From assembly GCA_002812745.2 (NCBI GenBank), contig NCSJ02000338.1, positions 1 to 44,170 of the forward strand: a DNA stretch of 44,170 bases, written 5' to 3'. Shown here piece after piece: positions 34,919 to 44,170 of the stretch (position 1 is its first letter; each line of letters opens with the position of its first letter). This DNA is from Scytalidium lignicola (taxonomy: Eukaryota; Ascomycota; Leotiomycetes). A program made the translations under genes and the position numbers. A model generated the notes under the pieces. That model was not told the origin of the DNA. It did no database searches and saw only the letters and a list, made by a program, of their open reading frames with translations.

Positions 34919-35463
34919 AGTATCTTTCTGAATTATGTTTATAACCTTAAGTTTNCAATTACTTTTGAAGTTTGCAAAAGTATAACTATTTAGTAAGTAT
35001 TTATTGTATTTAAGTTTTAAGAAGCTTTTCTTTAAAGTTAAGATAATCTTTCTTATAAAAGACATGTTCTAACTTGTTAATATTAAGATTAAGAACATTA
35101 TAACAAATACCTTTTCAAATGTATTCTGAACACTTGTTAAAGCTTATAACTTGATAACAAATATGATTATTATTCATATAGAATTTACATTTAGAAGTTA
35201 TAAGAAAATTAAAGGATTTTATGTTTTTTGCTTATTTGATATAAATCTTGTATATTCAAGAGTNAAAAAAGCATTATAAATAAGAAGTATAATTAATGAA
35301 TAATGAAGATTGTTCAATGTTATTAGTTAAGTGTTAAGACAATGTTAAGATGAAAAGAGAATAATGTTATAATTCTTATTATCATAACTTAATAAGTATT
35401 AAGTAACAGTTTATAAAGTATTTATAGTCAACAGAATGTTATATTATATAACTTATGTAAATA

Positions 35464-37459
35464 TTAAAGATTCTTAAATTTAAGAGTCATTAAGTTAATT
35501 ACTTTCAAATCTTATTACTTTAGCAAACAACCTTGTATATAATATAGTTGACAGTTACTAATACTACTATATAGAATTAATATTATGCTAATATAGTAAT
35601 TACTCCTTATTGTGATTTTTGTTAATTTTTATATTATATTAGCTAATCTATCAATTATGACTTTTTAAGAGTAATCAGTTAATGCTCAATGGCTATAACA
35701 TTTCAAAAAAGGCCTTAAAATCAAACCCTTGGAGAAGTGCACTTATACACCTAGATTAAAGCTAGTTACTTTAGCATATTAATCATATACTAAAGAACAA
35801 AAGATTGAAGTTCTAAAANTTTTTTCTTTACCATAAGGTTGTTATTACACCTTTTACAATATATTAAAGGGTTAAAGCTCAATTTGGCATGCTATTAGAA
35901 CTAAAACTAGAACTAGTAGATTTATTCAATTCAATTACCAGATATTAATCAGTAACAATTCAAAAAGCTTTTTAAATTCTAGAAGATTGTATATAGTTTA
36001 ATCAAAAGATGATGGTTAGAAAAAGACAAAATTCTAATTGGTAAAACCTCCGATTACTCACCTTATTGGCCAAAGTTAGAAAAGAAGTTATTTGAACAAA
36101 TTCTGACTTGTTGGAAGGTTAGTTAAATAGTAACAGTTGGATAGATATAATATATAGCTAGAAATATATTCAAAAGCCAGAATCCTGAGTGTATAACACT
36201 GTTTACCTTCTTCTAAGGATGGTTTTTTAGATTTTAGAAGCAATATAATATTTGCAAACGTTGAATTACAAAGTAAGTTGCCAAACTTCCTTTAGAATAT
36301 ATCATATACACTAATAGTTTTCTTTAATTTATTAAAAGGAATTCTTAATTAGAAAAGGCTAAAAATCCTAAAATTCCTAATAATCAATAACTTTCTTTAT
36401 TTCTTAACATTGTTCTTGTTATCTCACCTTTACACTAGTTTCCTAAAGTTAAAATTCTTAATATGGACAAGACCTTTATTCCATTTGAACACCTGGATGG
36501 ATATTCATATGATATGGTAAGTGTTAGAACTGTTTTAGGATGTACAGATCAAAGTGGATGGAATAAACGTTAAGCAACACTTATATTATATATATATGCA
36601 AATGGAATTCAAAGAATTAAGCTAAAGTTTATATTCTATGGTATTGTAAGAGCTTCAGGTTAAATATACAACAAGGAGAAATACTTATATTATCTTAGAG
36701 TTATAGTTGAATTCAATTTTATAATATATAATAATAAGGAATTATTCATACAATGGATTGATGAAGAACTCATTTTTACAGTTAATCAAACTGATATATT
36801 ATTAATTATAAATATAGTTATATTCCATAAAACAAATCTTATTCTTGAACACTTCAAATCAGCTAATATTACTACAACTTTTATTCTTCTTAGCTATATA
36901 AGTTTATTACAACCACTTGATACAGTTATAAATAGCTTATTCAAACAATAGCTCAGAGAAGAAAATAATCAATATATAGAATTCATAGAATCTGAACATC
37001 CTAACTTTAAATGGAGCACTTCTGACAAGCGAATTATAATTACTCATATTGTTGCAAAGGCAACTCAACGATTAGAATAGAAGAAAAACAAGATGATAAC
37101 CTAATCTTTCATATAATGTAAGATTAATATATAACTAGATGAAAGTAAGGATAGTCAAATTAAAGTCAAAGATATTCCAAGTATAGTAATTGATTTTACT
37201 AGCTAGGAATTTATTGATTTTAATGTTGAATATATCAAAAATGAACTATTTAAGGAGGTTTTTGAAGTTATAGATAATATAGAAGAAATGATTTTGGAGA
37301 AGGAGATATAACATAATATAATTTAGCCTACAATTAAGAGATTAAAGTTTTCAAGATCTTAATTATAGCTAAACTATATAAGAAGTTGATCACTGTCAAC
37401 TTACTTGGTTAAGGATGGATTAGGTTAGCTCAATGACTCTTAAATTTGAGAATCTTCGG
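35464..37459 (+). mobile_element. Pogo-like (Tc1/mariner superfamily) DNA transposon, 1996 bp, at a TA site
   Basis: The ends form an inverted repeat of about 36 bp sharing a core aaatttaagagtcatt (35476-35491; complement near the right end). The mismatches over that length are transitions (C/T, G/A). Both ends are bordered by TA (35462-35463 and 37460-37461), the target of this superfamily. The gene inside encodes a DDE transposase of the pogo/tigger group. The element lies at the 3' end of the gypsy, just before its 3' LTR core, and is itself heavily mutated. Confidence 0.85.
35692..37135 (+). pseudogene. Pogo-like DDE transposase, broken
   Basis: Translated pieces with many stops match the fungal pogo/tigger transposase: an N-terminal helix-turn-helix region, then KILNMDKTFIPFEHLDGYSY (first Asp kept, where the family has N-M-D-E-T), a segment ending DQSGWNKR, then IINIVIFHKT. 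In that last piece the family has Asp at the second catalytic site but this copy has AAT (36811-36813). SLLQPLDTVINSLFKQ, YIEFIESEHPNF and STSDKRIIITHIVAKA follow. The final part is nearly complete up to about 37,080. The protein would act in cut-and-paste transposition, but it is inactive here. Confidence 0.8.
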
Positions 37460-37489
37460 TAGTATAAAGTGTATAAAGGAGTATTAGAA

Positions 37490-37695
37490 TTATACTAGTT
37501 ATACAAGATTATACTTATTTGTTTATATAAGAATATGTTCTTTAAGCTTTAGTTAAGAACTTTATGTTTAACTTAAGTTATAACTTTATTATATATACTT
37601 GTTTATTATAATTACAAACGCTTTACTTTTATATAAACCTAATGAGAATGACTAGACTTACCTTATATAATTATGTTATAAGAAGTCTTATAACA
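37490..37695 (+). repeat. Gypsy 3' LTR (approximate limits)
   Basis: Direct-orientation partner of 26401-26597, with the shared string ctttaagctttagttaagaa and a common end TTATAACA. This copy keeps more G and C (for example aatgagaatgactagacttacc), so the two LTRs were mutated to different degrees. The left limit is uncertain because the pogo insertion ends at 37459. Confidence 0.6.
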
Positions 37696-37699
37696 CTTT

Positions 37700-38800
37700 T
37701 TAAGGTTTTTTATCTTAAGTTATTTATTTAACTTTATGTAGATTTTTATTAAAATTCTAATTTAATATGTTAATTTTAAGATTATTATAAGTTCTTATTA
37801 TATTTGTTCTATTTTAATAATCTTTTAACTTTATCTTTATTAAGTTTTTTCAAAGTTTAAACTTTAAAAAAATTATTCTTTCTTTAACTTAAAGTTTATT
37901 AAAGTTATTAAGTAAAAAATTTTCTAATTCTTTAATTTATAAATCTTTTAACTATGTATAAATTCCTCTTTTATTAGTTGTCTTTTATCTACTAAGTTTA
38001 TCTTAACTATAATAACTTTTTCNTTTTTTTTCTTTAAAGNTTTTATTTTTTCAGTATAATAATATCATATGTTTTAATAATTTACATTAATAATAAAGGT
38101 TTTTATTCNTTTTATCNTTTTTATTTTTTCTAATAAGAGTTTCTTCTTTTGTAAATACCTTTTTCTAATAACATTTAAGTTTATTAAATCTTTATAATTT
38201 ATTAATGTTATTTTCTTTAAATTCTTTTAGCTTATTCTTTTAAAGTAAAAATTCTTTTTCTCCAGTTGTTATTCATATAAGAAGTTATTTTAAATAATAG
38301 ATTTTTTAATTATAACATTTAAAAATTTTAATTACTTATTCTTAATTATTTTATCTTTAATTAAATCTTTTAATTTTTAGTAGTATTTAACTATATAAGT
38401 TAAATTTCCTTATAATATTCTTTTAATATATTGTTAATACTTAACAACATAATTAATTACTAAGGTTTTCTGTTATAATTTTAATAAATACTTTTTTGCT
38501 TAACAGATTTCATTAACATCTTTGAAAACTTTCTTTAACTTTATACTAAATCTTTTTTAAGTATAAAAGATATTTCTTGTTTATTGTAAAGTTTTTTTAC
38601 TTATTCTTTGTTTAGTATTTAAGATAATTCTTAAAGAATATTTCAATTTAACTAAATGTAAATCCTTTTAAGAATATTATATTTTATAATACTTAATTTT
38701 TCTTATTATCAAACTTAGTTTTGTTAAAGATAATATATACTTTATACTAGACTAAGAAAAGTTATAACTTAAATCTAATCTTATTAAACTTATCTGATAA
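37700..38800 (-). pseudogene. Gag fragment of a second gypsy element, minus strand
   Basis: Reading the minus strand from about 38,770 to 38,280, with stops, gives KVFKDVNEICQAKKYLLKL, VINYVVKYQQYIKR and YYQKLKDLIKDKIIKN. This is the retrotransposon Gag core that in better copies contains F-G-D and Y-x-x-x-F-x-x-L motifs. Below 38,280 the frame decays into Lys/Asn-rich sequence, probably the end of Gag. Pol is not found. It points opposite to the first gypsy element, is truncated near the first element's 3' LTR, and is a separate, older copy. Confidence 0.5.
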
Positions 38801-39230
38801 TACTACTTTAAGTGTTTAAGTCTTTAACTTTCTTACTTTAATATTTATAACTTCTTCTTTAAGTAAGAAGTTAGTATTTTCTACTCTTATTATTAGAATT
38901 AATTTTATATTTATAATTAACATAATTACTTATAACTTTATAAGTGTTATATAAAGTAATGTACAAAGTATAATATACTTTGTATACTTGTTAATAAAGT
39001 ACTTGTATATCTTTTTAATAAAGATATATATTATTTGCTTAAAAGCTTTATATATAAATATAAAGTTATAAATAATATAAGTATTATTAGAAGAGCTTTG
39101 CTTAAGATATTCAATTTAAGTTAAGTATAAAGCTTATCTAATTAGAAAAATTATTTACTTATATAAACTTTTATACTTTTTAAATTCTTTAAATTCTTTG
39201 AAATCTTAAAGTCTTAAGATCTGTCCAGAT

Positions 39231-39500
39231 TAGACTGGCCAGACTGTTGCATCAGATTGCAGTCTTGTCCGGACGAGATTGTAAGCTATACAGTTTTGTT
39301 TGTAAAAATTTAAGCAAGACTGTAGCTTATAGTTTCGTCTAGACAAAACTGTAAACTATACAGTTTAATCTTAGGTTTTTAAGACCAAACCATGAAATGA
39401 TTTCCATTTTTTGGTCAGACTAAACTGTAGTCTTATAGTCTAGTCTTAAAATTTTAATCTTAGACTATAGACTATATAGTTTAAACTGTAAGACTATAAT
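39231..39500. mobile_element. RIP-mutated copy of the hAT-type element end
   Basis: It starts TAGACTGGCCAGACTGTTGC, matching TAGACTGGCCGGACCGTTGC at 27986. Similarity runs for about 270 bases: ttgtccggacgagattgtaa against ctggtccggacgagaccgtaa, and cattttttggtcagac against cattttttgagccagacc. Nearly all differences are C-to-T or G-to-A in this copy. The right end and a target duplication cannot be identified. It lies beyond the 3' end of the probable hAT transposase remnant on the minus strand, so it may be one terminus of that element rather than a second MITE. Confidence 0.75.
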
Positions 39501-39899
39501 ACTAGACTATAATAGTAATATAATCTAAATTAGATAAGTATAATTATAATATAAAAATAAGCTTTATTTGATTAAAGTATATTTATATTATTATTATAAA
39601 AATATATTATTAATATATATAGAATTAGAAAAAATAATATTGTTTTATAAATTTATTTATATCTTTTACATTGACTAGATTAACTACTTTTATCAGAATT
39701 TAATTTATCAAAATCTAAGTTGTAAAATCNTTTTTCTTCTAGTTANTTTTTAAAGTTCTTACTCTTAGAGTAATCCTTTTTTGTTATTATATTTAAAGTT
39801 TATCTTCTAGTTTATCTTCTAGTTTATCTTCTTTATTTTCTTCTTTGTTATTTGAGATTATTATATTAATAATAATNTTCTTTTTTATTTATTTTAACT

Positions 39900-42100
39900 A
39901 TATTATCAGGATTAAAAGCTTTAAATATATAATTTATATTCTTTTACTTGTCTAGTAATTCTCATTTATAATAATTAAAATACTTTACTATTATAAACTT
40001 CTTAATAGTATTAAAAACTAATTATACTTTATAATATTTATGAAAATTATAAGTAATATTGAATATTCTTTTAACTTTAATACTAATAGTTGTTTAAAAC
40101 TTATTATAAGCATTTAATATTATTATATTGTATTATGGATATACATACTTAGAATAACAAGGATATCTTTAACTATTTTTGTAATAAAAGAATAAAAAAA
40201 ACTTAATTGTTTTTATATATTTAATATTAACATATTAATTCTATTTCTTGTTATAAGACTTTAGAGAAAACTTTTAACTTTAAACTTTAGTCTTACAATT
40301 ATAGTTTGTACTTTTAGAGTATTTTAATTTAACTTAAAGACTGAGTTTAAACTTTGTAAAGGAGTAATAATATAGTTTTCTTAATTGTTTGTTAAAGGTA
40401 ATTTTAATTTTTTATAATTGTTATTTTAATGTTTAATGAATATTTGCTTATAATGTTTTTTTATATTTTTTTATTCTAGTTAGCTATCTTAAAAAATATT
40501 AAGCTTTTAAGNAAAAGTTTAAAATTTTTGTTAAAGTATATTATTCTTTAACAAAGCTATTTGTTTGAGAATAATAACCTTTTAATACTTTAAGACTTAT
40601 ATTTATAATAGTAATAAACTTAAAATTTTATAAATTAATAATTGTATTTTTCTAAGAGAGTATAACTTTAATTTTGTTTAAATGATTGAAAAGAGTATTA
40701 TAAATATTTTAAGTATAATTAATTATAATGTTTTTTGTTGACTTTAAAAAACTAGTAAATGTAGTAAAAGGTTAGAGTAAGATAATAAGATATTATAACT
40801 TCTTTTAATTAATGTTTGTTAAAGTTAGATAGTCTAGTATAAGCTTTTTTTCTATTAAAGTTTTAAACTAGCTTTTTAATAGAATATAAAGTTGTATTAC
40901 TCGAAGAATTATATTATATATCGAATTTTATTAAACTTTAATATTTATTTTAAGNTTTTAAAAGTTGNTTTTTATTTAACTTTTGATTGTTTTATTAGTA
41001 AGAGTTCTGTTTTCTTACTTAATTAACTTGTTATAATGCTTAAAGTATAAATCTAGAAAATTAAAGTTTATTAACATTATTGTTAATAAACATTATAATT
41101 AAACTTTATGAAAATAAACNTTTTTTAATAGGATTAACTATTATCTTATTATTGTTTTTTATAAATATAAGAAGTTAAAACNTTTTTATTTATTTTTATG
41201 CTTTTGTCTAACTTAATGTCAAATGTAATTAATATTGTTTTAATAACTAGTTGTATAACATAAGTTATACAAGGAATTTTAGNTTTTTTTACTACTTTAT
41301 TTAAGTGACTTTAATATATTCTTAAAGTCTTTTTGTATTTTGCTATTGTTTGAAGTATTATTAATAATAATATAATATAATCAACTTGTTAGTTTGAATT
41401 TTTTTAAAATCTAATAAAGAGTTTCTGCTATAACTTTATTAGTGTAGTTGTTTTTAATATGTTCAAATTTAACAAGTACTTCTTTTTACTTTTAATCTGT
41501 TATAATGTAGTATATTATAATTGTAAGAAATGATTTCTTAAATGGACTTTGTTAATTATTAAGGGTAATTAATACTTTGCTATTAAATAGTAAATTAAAG
41601 AATATTTAATCTTAAACTTTTAAATAATAGTTTTTCAAATTAAGTTATATAATTGTTCAACTAAAAATATTAAGACTTAATTATAATATTCTTAAAGTTT
41701 TCTGAAACTCTTTGTTTTTTACAAATCAAAAAGGTAAACTTGTTAATATAAATATAATATATATTTGTTTATGCTAATTTGTAGAATTAAATAATAGTAT
41801 AAGAGAATGTTAAAAATAATTATAATTGTTATTATATATATTGTTATTAGTATAATTAAAAAAACTTATTATTATTGTATTTAAACATATTTGATTAACT
41901 TTGAGTATAACTTTTGATATTATACAAGTATAAATGTATTACTGTTTCCTTTTAAGAGTTTAGAGTGTGTATAAACTTTTTAACAAGTTTAACAAACTGT
42001 TTTTAAAAGGTTAGTTTTAATATTAACTACTTGATGAAATTACTTTTATATTTCTAATTTTCTTGACTTTATTTATTTAATACTTTGAAATTGTACATGA
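39900..42100 (-). pseudogene. Probable hAT transposase remnant, minus strand
   Basis: Minus-strand translation near 41,300-41,200 gives KTKIPCITYVIQLVIKTIL, which fits the conserved I-P-C-x-x-H-V-I-Q-L segment of fungal hAT transposases. Upstream (about 41,640-41,450) LIYYLIAKYQLPLII then KVHLRNHFLQL resembles the usual L-x-x-F-I-x-x-x-x-L-P-F-x-x-V-E part. Downstream (~40,900) IRYIIQFFE fits the helix after it. Stops occur throughout. The signals are weak because of the AT bias, which makes any translation rich in I, L, N, K and Y. The nearby TAGACTGGCC terminus at 39231 supports the call. Confidence 0.4.
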
Positions 42101-42799
42101 TTGATGTATTCTTTAAGTCTTCTTTTTTATTAACTAATTTATTACTTATATTATTATATTGTTCATATAATATATTGTTTGTTAAAGCTAATTGTAAAAT
42201 TATAAAGTATATTCTTAATATTATTATTTTTATATAAATTAATAATATTAACTTAAACTAAGATATAACAATTAACTAGGTATATTAATAAGATTAATTG
42301 AAGATAAAGTATATACTTTATTAAAGTTAATAATGAATTCTGATTGTTAAGATTTAATTTGACTAAATATAAAGGTTTGTTTAAACTTAAATGGATATGA
42401 CATTATTATAAATGTACTATAAAAAAAATGTAATAATTATAAGAAAATAAAAAAAAGTAAAGCTTATAGTTTTTTAAAGCAAAATATAAGTTTTACTATA
42501 ATTTATAAGAGTAACAGTATATAGTAATAATGTATAGTAATGTAGATAAACATAAAATTAAATGTTATATGATTTCTTAAAGCTTTATATGTTATTTTCG
42601 TGTTATACTAGTTTTATATAAGTAAAGTACTTATTATTATGTTAAATAATTTATACTAAGATTTATTATATAAAAAAGTAANTTTTTTTAACTTTTAGTT
42701 TTAAGTAAAGTAATATTATACAATTTTATAACTGTAACTAAATATAATAATGCTAAACAAGTAAGACTAATTTATTAACTACTTACTTGTTATCATTAA

Positions 42800-42990
42800 T
42801 GCAATCTTCTATCNTTTTTATTATCTTTATCTTTTTCTTTTTTTGGTTGNTTTTTATTATTATTATTATCTTTTTTATCATTATTATTATCTTCTTTTTC
42901 TTTATTATTGTTATTAATAATNAAAATCTTTCATTTTCTTGTTTTTATCTTTTTCTTTATCTTTATTGTTATTAAAGACGATTTCAAGAT
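42800..42990. repeat. Low-complexity TTA/TTC-rich tract
   Basis: Runs of TTATTATTATTATC and TTTTTCTTT, with an n at several T runs. On the minus strand it would read as Asn/Lys/Asp-rich sequence, as in linker regions of transposon proteins, but no domain is visible. Confidence 0.5.
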
Positions 42991-42999
42991 TATTAACAT

Positions 43000-43700
43000 G
43001 ATTATTTTTTTTCTAAACGTTTATTAATATTAACTTTATTAGTATTCTATTTTTCTAAGTACTTTTGTACATCTTCCGGATTGTTAATACATTAGATGAA
43101 CTTATAAAGTTCCTTTTGTGAAATTTTTACTTTTAAATCAGAGTTTACTATAATGATATAATGNTTTTTAACAATGGATAAGTAGTTTTAAATTTTTTAG
43201 TAAAGGTATTGTTAAAAGTATAATTCTTATCATTAATAATTTTTTGCTTTTACTTTATAAAATTAATTAGTTATTTAGTTTATATTAAATAATTAATTAA
43301 TAAACCTTTATTTGAGCAAGCAAATTTTTCAATTTCTTTTTCNTTCTTCTCCTTGTTAATAACTTTTATTATTATAGCTTTATTATTTATAACAATTGTC
43401 ATTTTCGAGTTTATATTAATGTTAATAGTAATTCGATGTTTTATAATATTATTTTTGACAGTTTATAATTGTTAGTAGAATAGTAATTACATACATATGA
43501 TATTCACATGCTATTATAAGTTAGTCCTAATTAGGTAATAAGAACAAGTAAAACTCTTACAACTTCGCTCTCTTACCCTTAATCATAGAACAACTATAGA
43601 ATAGCATAACAAGTATATTATGTATAATTGCATATTGTACTTCATGTTACAAGTAAACTAACACTGATCAATTTGTATATACAGATCAAGAGATTATTGT
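43000..43700. other. AT-rich sequence, nothing recognised
   Basis: It continues the T-skewed remnant sequence up to about 43,440, after which the skew fades. Between 43,500 and 43,600 the GC content rises slightly (cttcgctctcttaccctta) without a coding match. The upstream end of the minus-strand element probably lies here, but I could not place a terminus. Confidence 0.3.
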
Positions 43701-43705
43701 TTAAT

Positions 43706-43947
43706 CAGTTAAACATTAAGCAGTCTACTTTTGAAGTTGAATCTCAGGAGATTACAACTTCTGTTTAGTTGAACATCTAGCAGTCTACTTACAAAGCTAA
43801 AATTCACTTAGTTGAAGGGGAAAACAGTTATTTACCAACTTACAACTTAATTAATTAAATGTCAAGTAGTCTACTTTTATAACTGTTGTTGTTGAACTTG
43901 TTTTTGCTAAAAACAACATATTCAGTTAAACATTAAGCAGTCTACTT
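43706..43947 (+). repeat. Four dispersed copies of a 25-bp motif
   Basis: The motif CAGTTAAACATTAAGCAG then TCTACTT occurs at 43706-43730 and identically at 43923-43947, with diverged copies at 43766-43790 (taGTTgAACATctAGCAG start) and 43852-43876 (tAaTTAAAtgTcAAGtAG start). All end in AGTCTACTT. Spacing is 60, 86 and 71 bases, so it is not a simple tandem array. It may be a subterminal or leader repeat of another transposon that continues past the window. Confidence 0.75.
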
Positions 43948-44170
43948 ACAAAGTTGTATAATCAGTTAATTAACTAATTCTATTTAAAAAACTACTCTTT
44001 TACAATTCATTTTCATCAATTTCTATTCAAAAACCACTTACATTCTTTATTACTCTTCTTATAGACTAAAAACAATATGTCAAAACTATAATCTTTCACT
44101 TTACCTTCACTTTCATCATAGAACTACAAGCTTTTACAAGTATACAGGAGAATTTAAAAGCTTATAAAAC

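Larger units (their letters stand above)
26401..37695 (+). mobile_element. RIP-degraded chromodomain gypsy retrotransposon carrying three nested insertions
   Basis: The two ends share a direct repeat (26401-26597 and 37490-37695). Between them lie, in order and on one strand, Gag, reverse transcriptase, RNase H, integrase and a chromodomain: the arrangement of a fungal chromovirus. The element is interrupted by a hAT MITE (27986-28408), a MULE (31941-34418) and a pogo-like element (35464-37459). Subtracting these leaves about 6.4 kb, a normal length. Every reading frame is full of TAA/TAG, and the plus strand is strongly A-rich, as expected when a purine-rich coding strand has lost its G and C. 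Confidence 0.75.

Noticed and set aside
42787..42975. Plus-strand frame of almost pure I and F
   Set aside because: Translation of a low-complexity T-rich tract with several ambiguous bases.
43501..43560. gttagtcctaattagg as the missing right terminus of the hAT element starting at 39231
   Set aside because: It fits a mutated GGCCAGTCTA only with an extra base, and no matching 8-bp duplication is present.
24518..44170. Mitochondrial DNA or a centromere as the reason for the extreme AT content
   Set aside because: The content is nuclear transposons with C:G to T:A damage and no mitochondrial genes. A centromere cannot be excluded, because such RIP islands can be centromeric, but nothing here shows it.

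Overview
The window looks like a piece of a filamentous ascomycete genome (Pezizomycotina). Genes have short spliceosomal introns of about 50-60 nt with GTAAGT-like donors and CTAAC/CTGAC branch sites. The gene content is typical of these fungi: a secreted GH31 alpha-glucosidase, STAND/NACHT proteins, a RING-containing SNF2 ATPase and the rRNA dimethylase DIM1. The sequence is sharply two-part. Bases 1 to about 24,400 have ordinary composition. Bases about 24,400 to 44,170 are extremely AT-rich and consist almost wholly of transposons wrecked by C:G to T:A changes, the signature of repeat-induced point mutation (RIP). A Leotiomycetes-like host is my guess, not something the sequence proves.

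Region 1 (1-14,055) mixes intact genes and dead ones. It starts with the end of a MULE transposon cut by the window edge. Then come a stand-alone N-terminal domain of fungal STAND proteins (1145-2061), a broken aspartate-semialdehyde dehydrogenase fragment, an AgdA-type alpha-glucosidase whose start is unclear (3929-6925), a small secreted cysteine-containing protein (7503-8011), two unrecognised degenerate genes, a tRNA-Ile gene carrying two insertions (11264-11398), a broken agmatine-deiminase-family gene and an intact short-chain dehydrogenase (13306-14055).

Region 2 (15,050-23,983) holds three well-preserved multi-exon genes that I could splice to uninterrupted reading frames. They are DIM1 (3 exons), a 930-residue SNF2/RING helicase (11 exons, minus strand) and a 939-residue NACHT protein ending in C2H2 zinc fingers (7 exons, one intron inside the P-loop codons). 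In the first two, the frame closes only if the single 'n' in the last exon is dropped, so the n characters look like spurious inserted bases.

Region 3 (24,399-44,170) is a nest of transposons. A copia remnant with an LTR abuts a chromodomain gypsy element (about 26,401-37,695). The gypsy was later hit by a 423-bp hAT-type MITE with an 8-bp target duplication, a 2478-bp MULE with 54-bp TIRs and an 8-bp duplication, and a 1996-bp pogo-like element at a TA site. Beyond 37,700 the base skew flips from A-rich to T-rich and the remains (a gypsy Gag and a probable hAT transposase) read on the minus strand. The window ends in a set of four dispersed copies of a 25-bp motif. The genes do not form one pathway. 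The layout reads as a gene-rich segment grading into a RIP-silenced transposon island.
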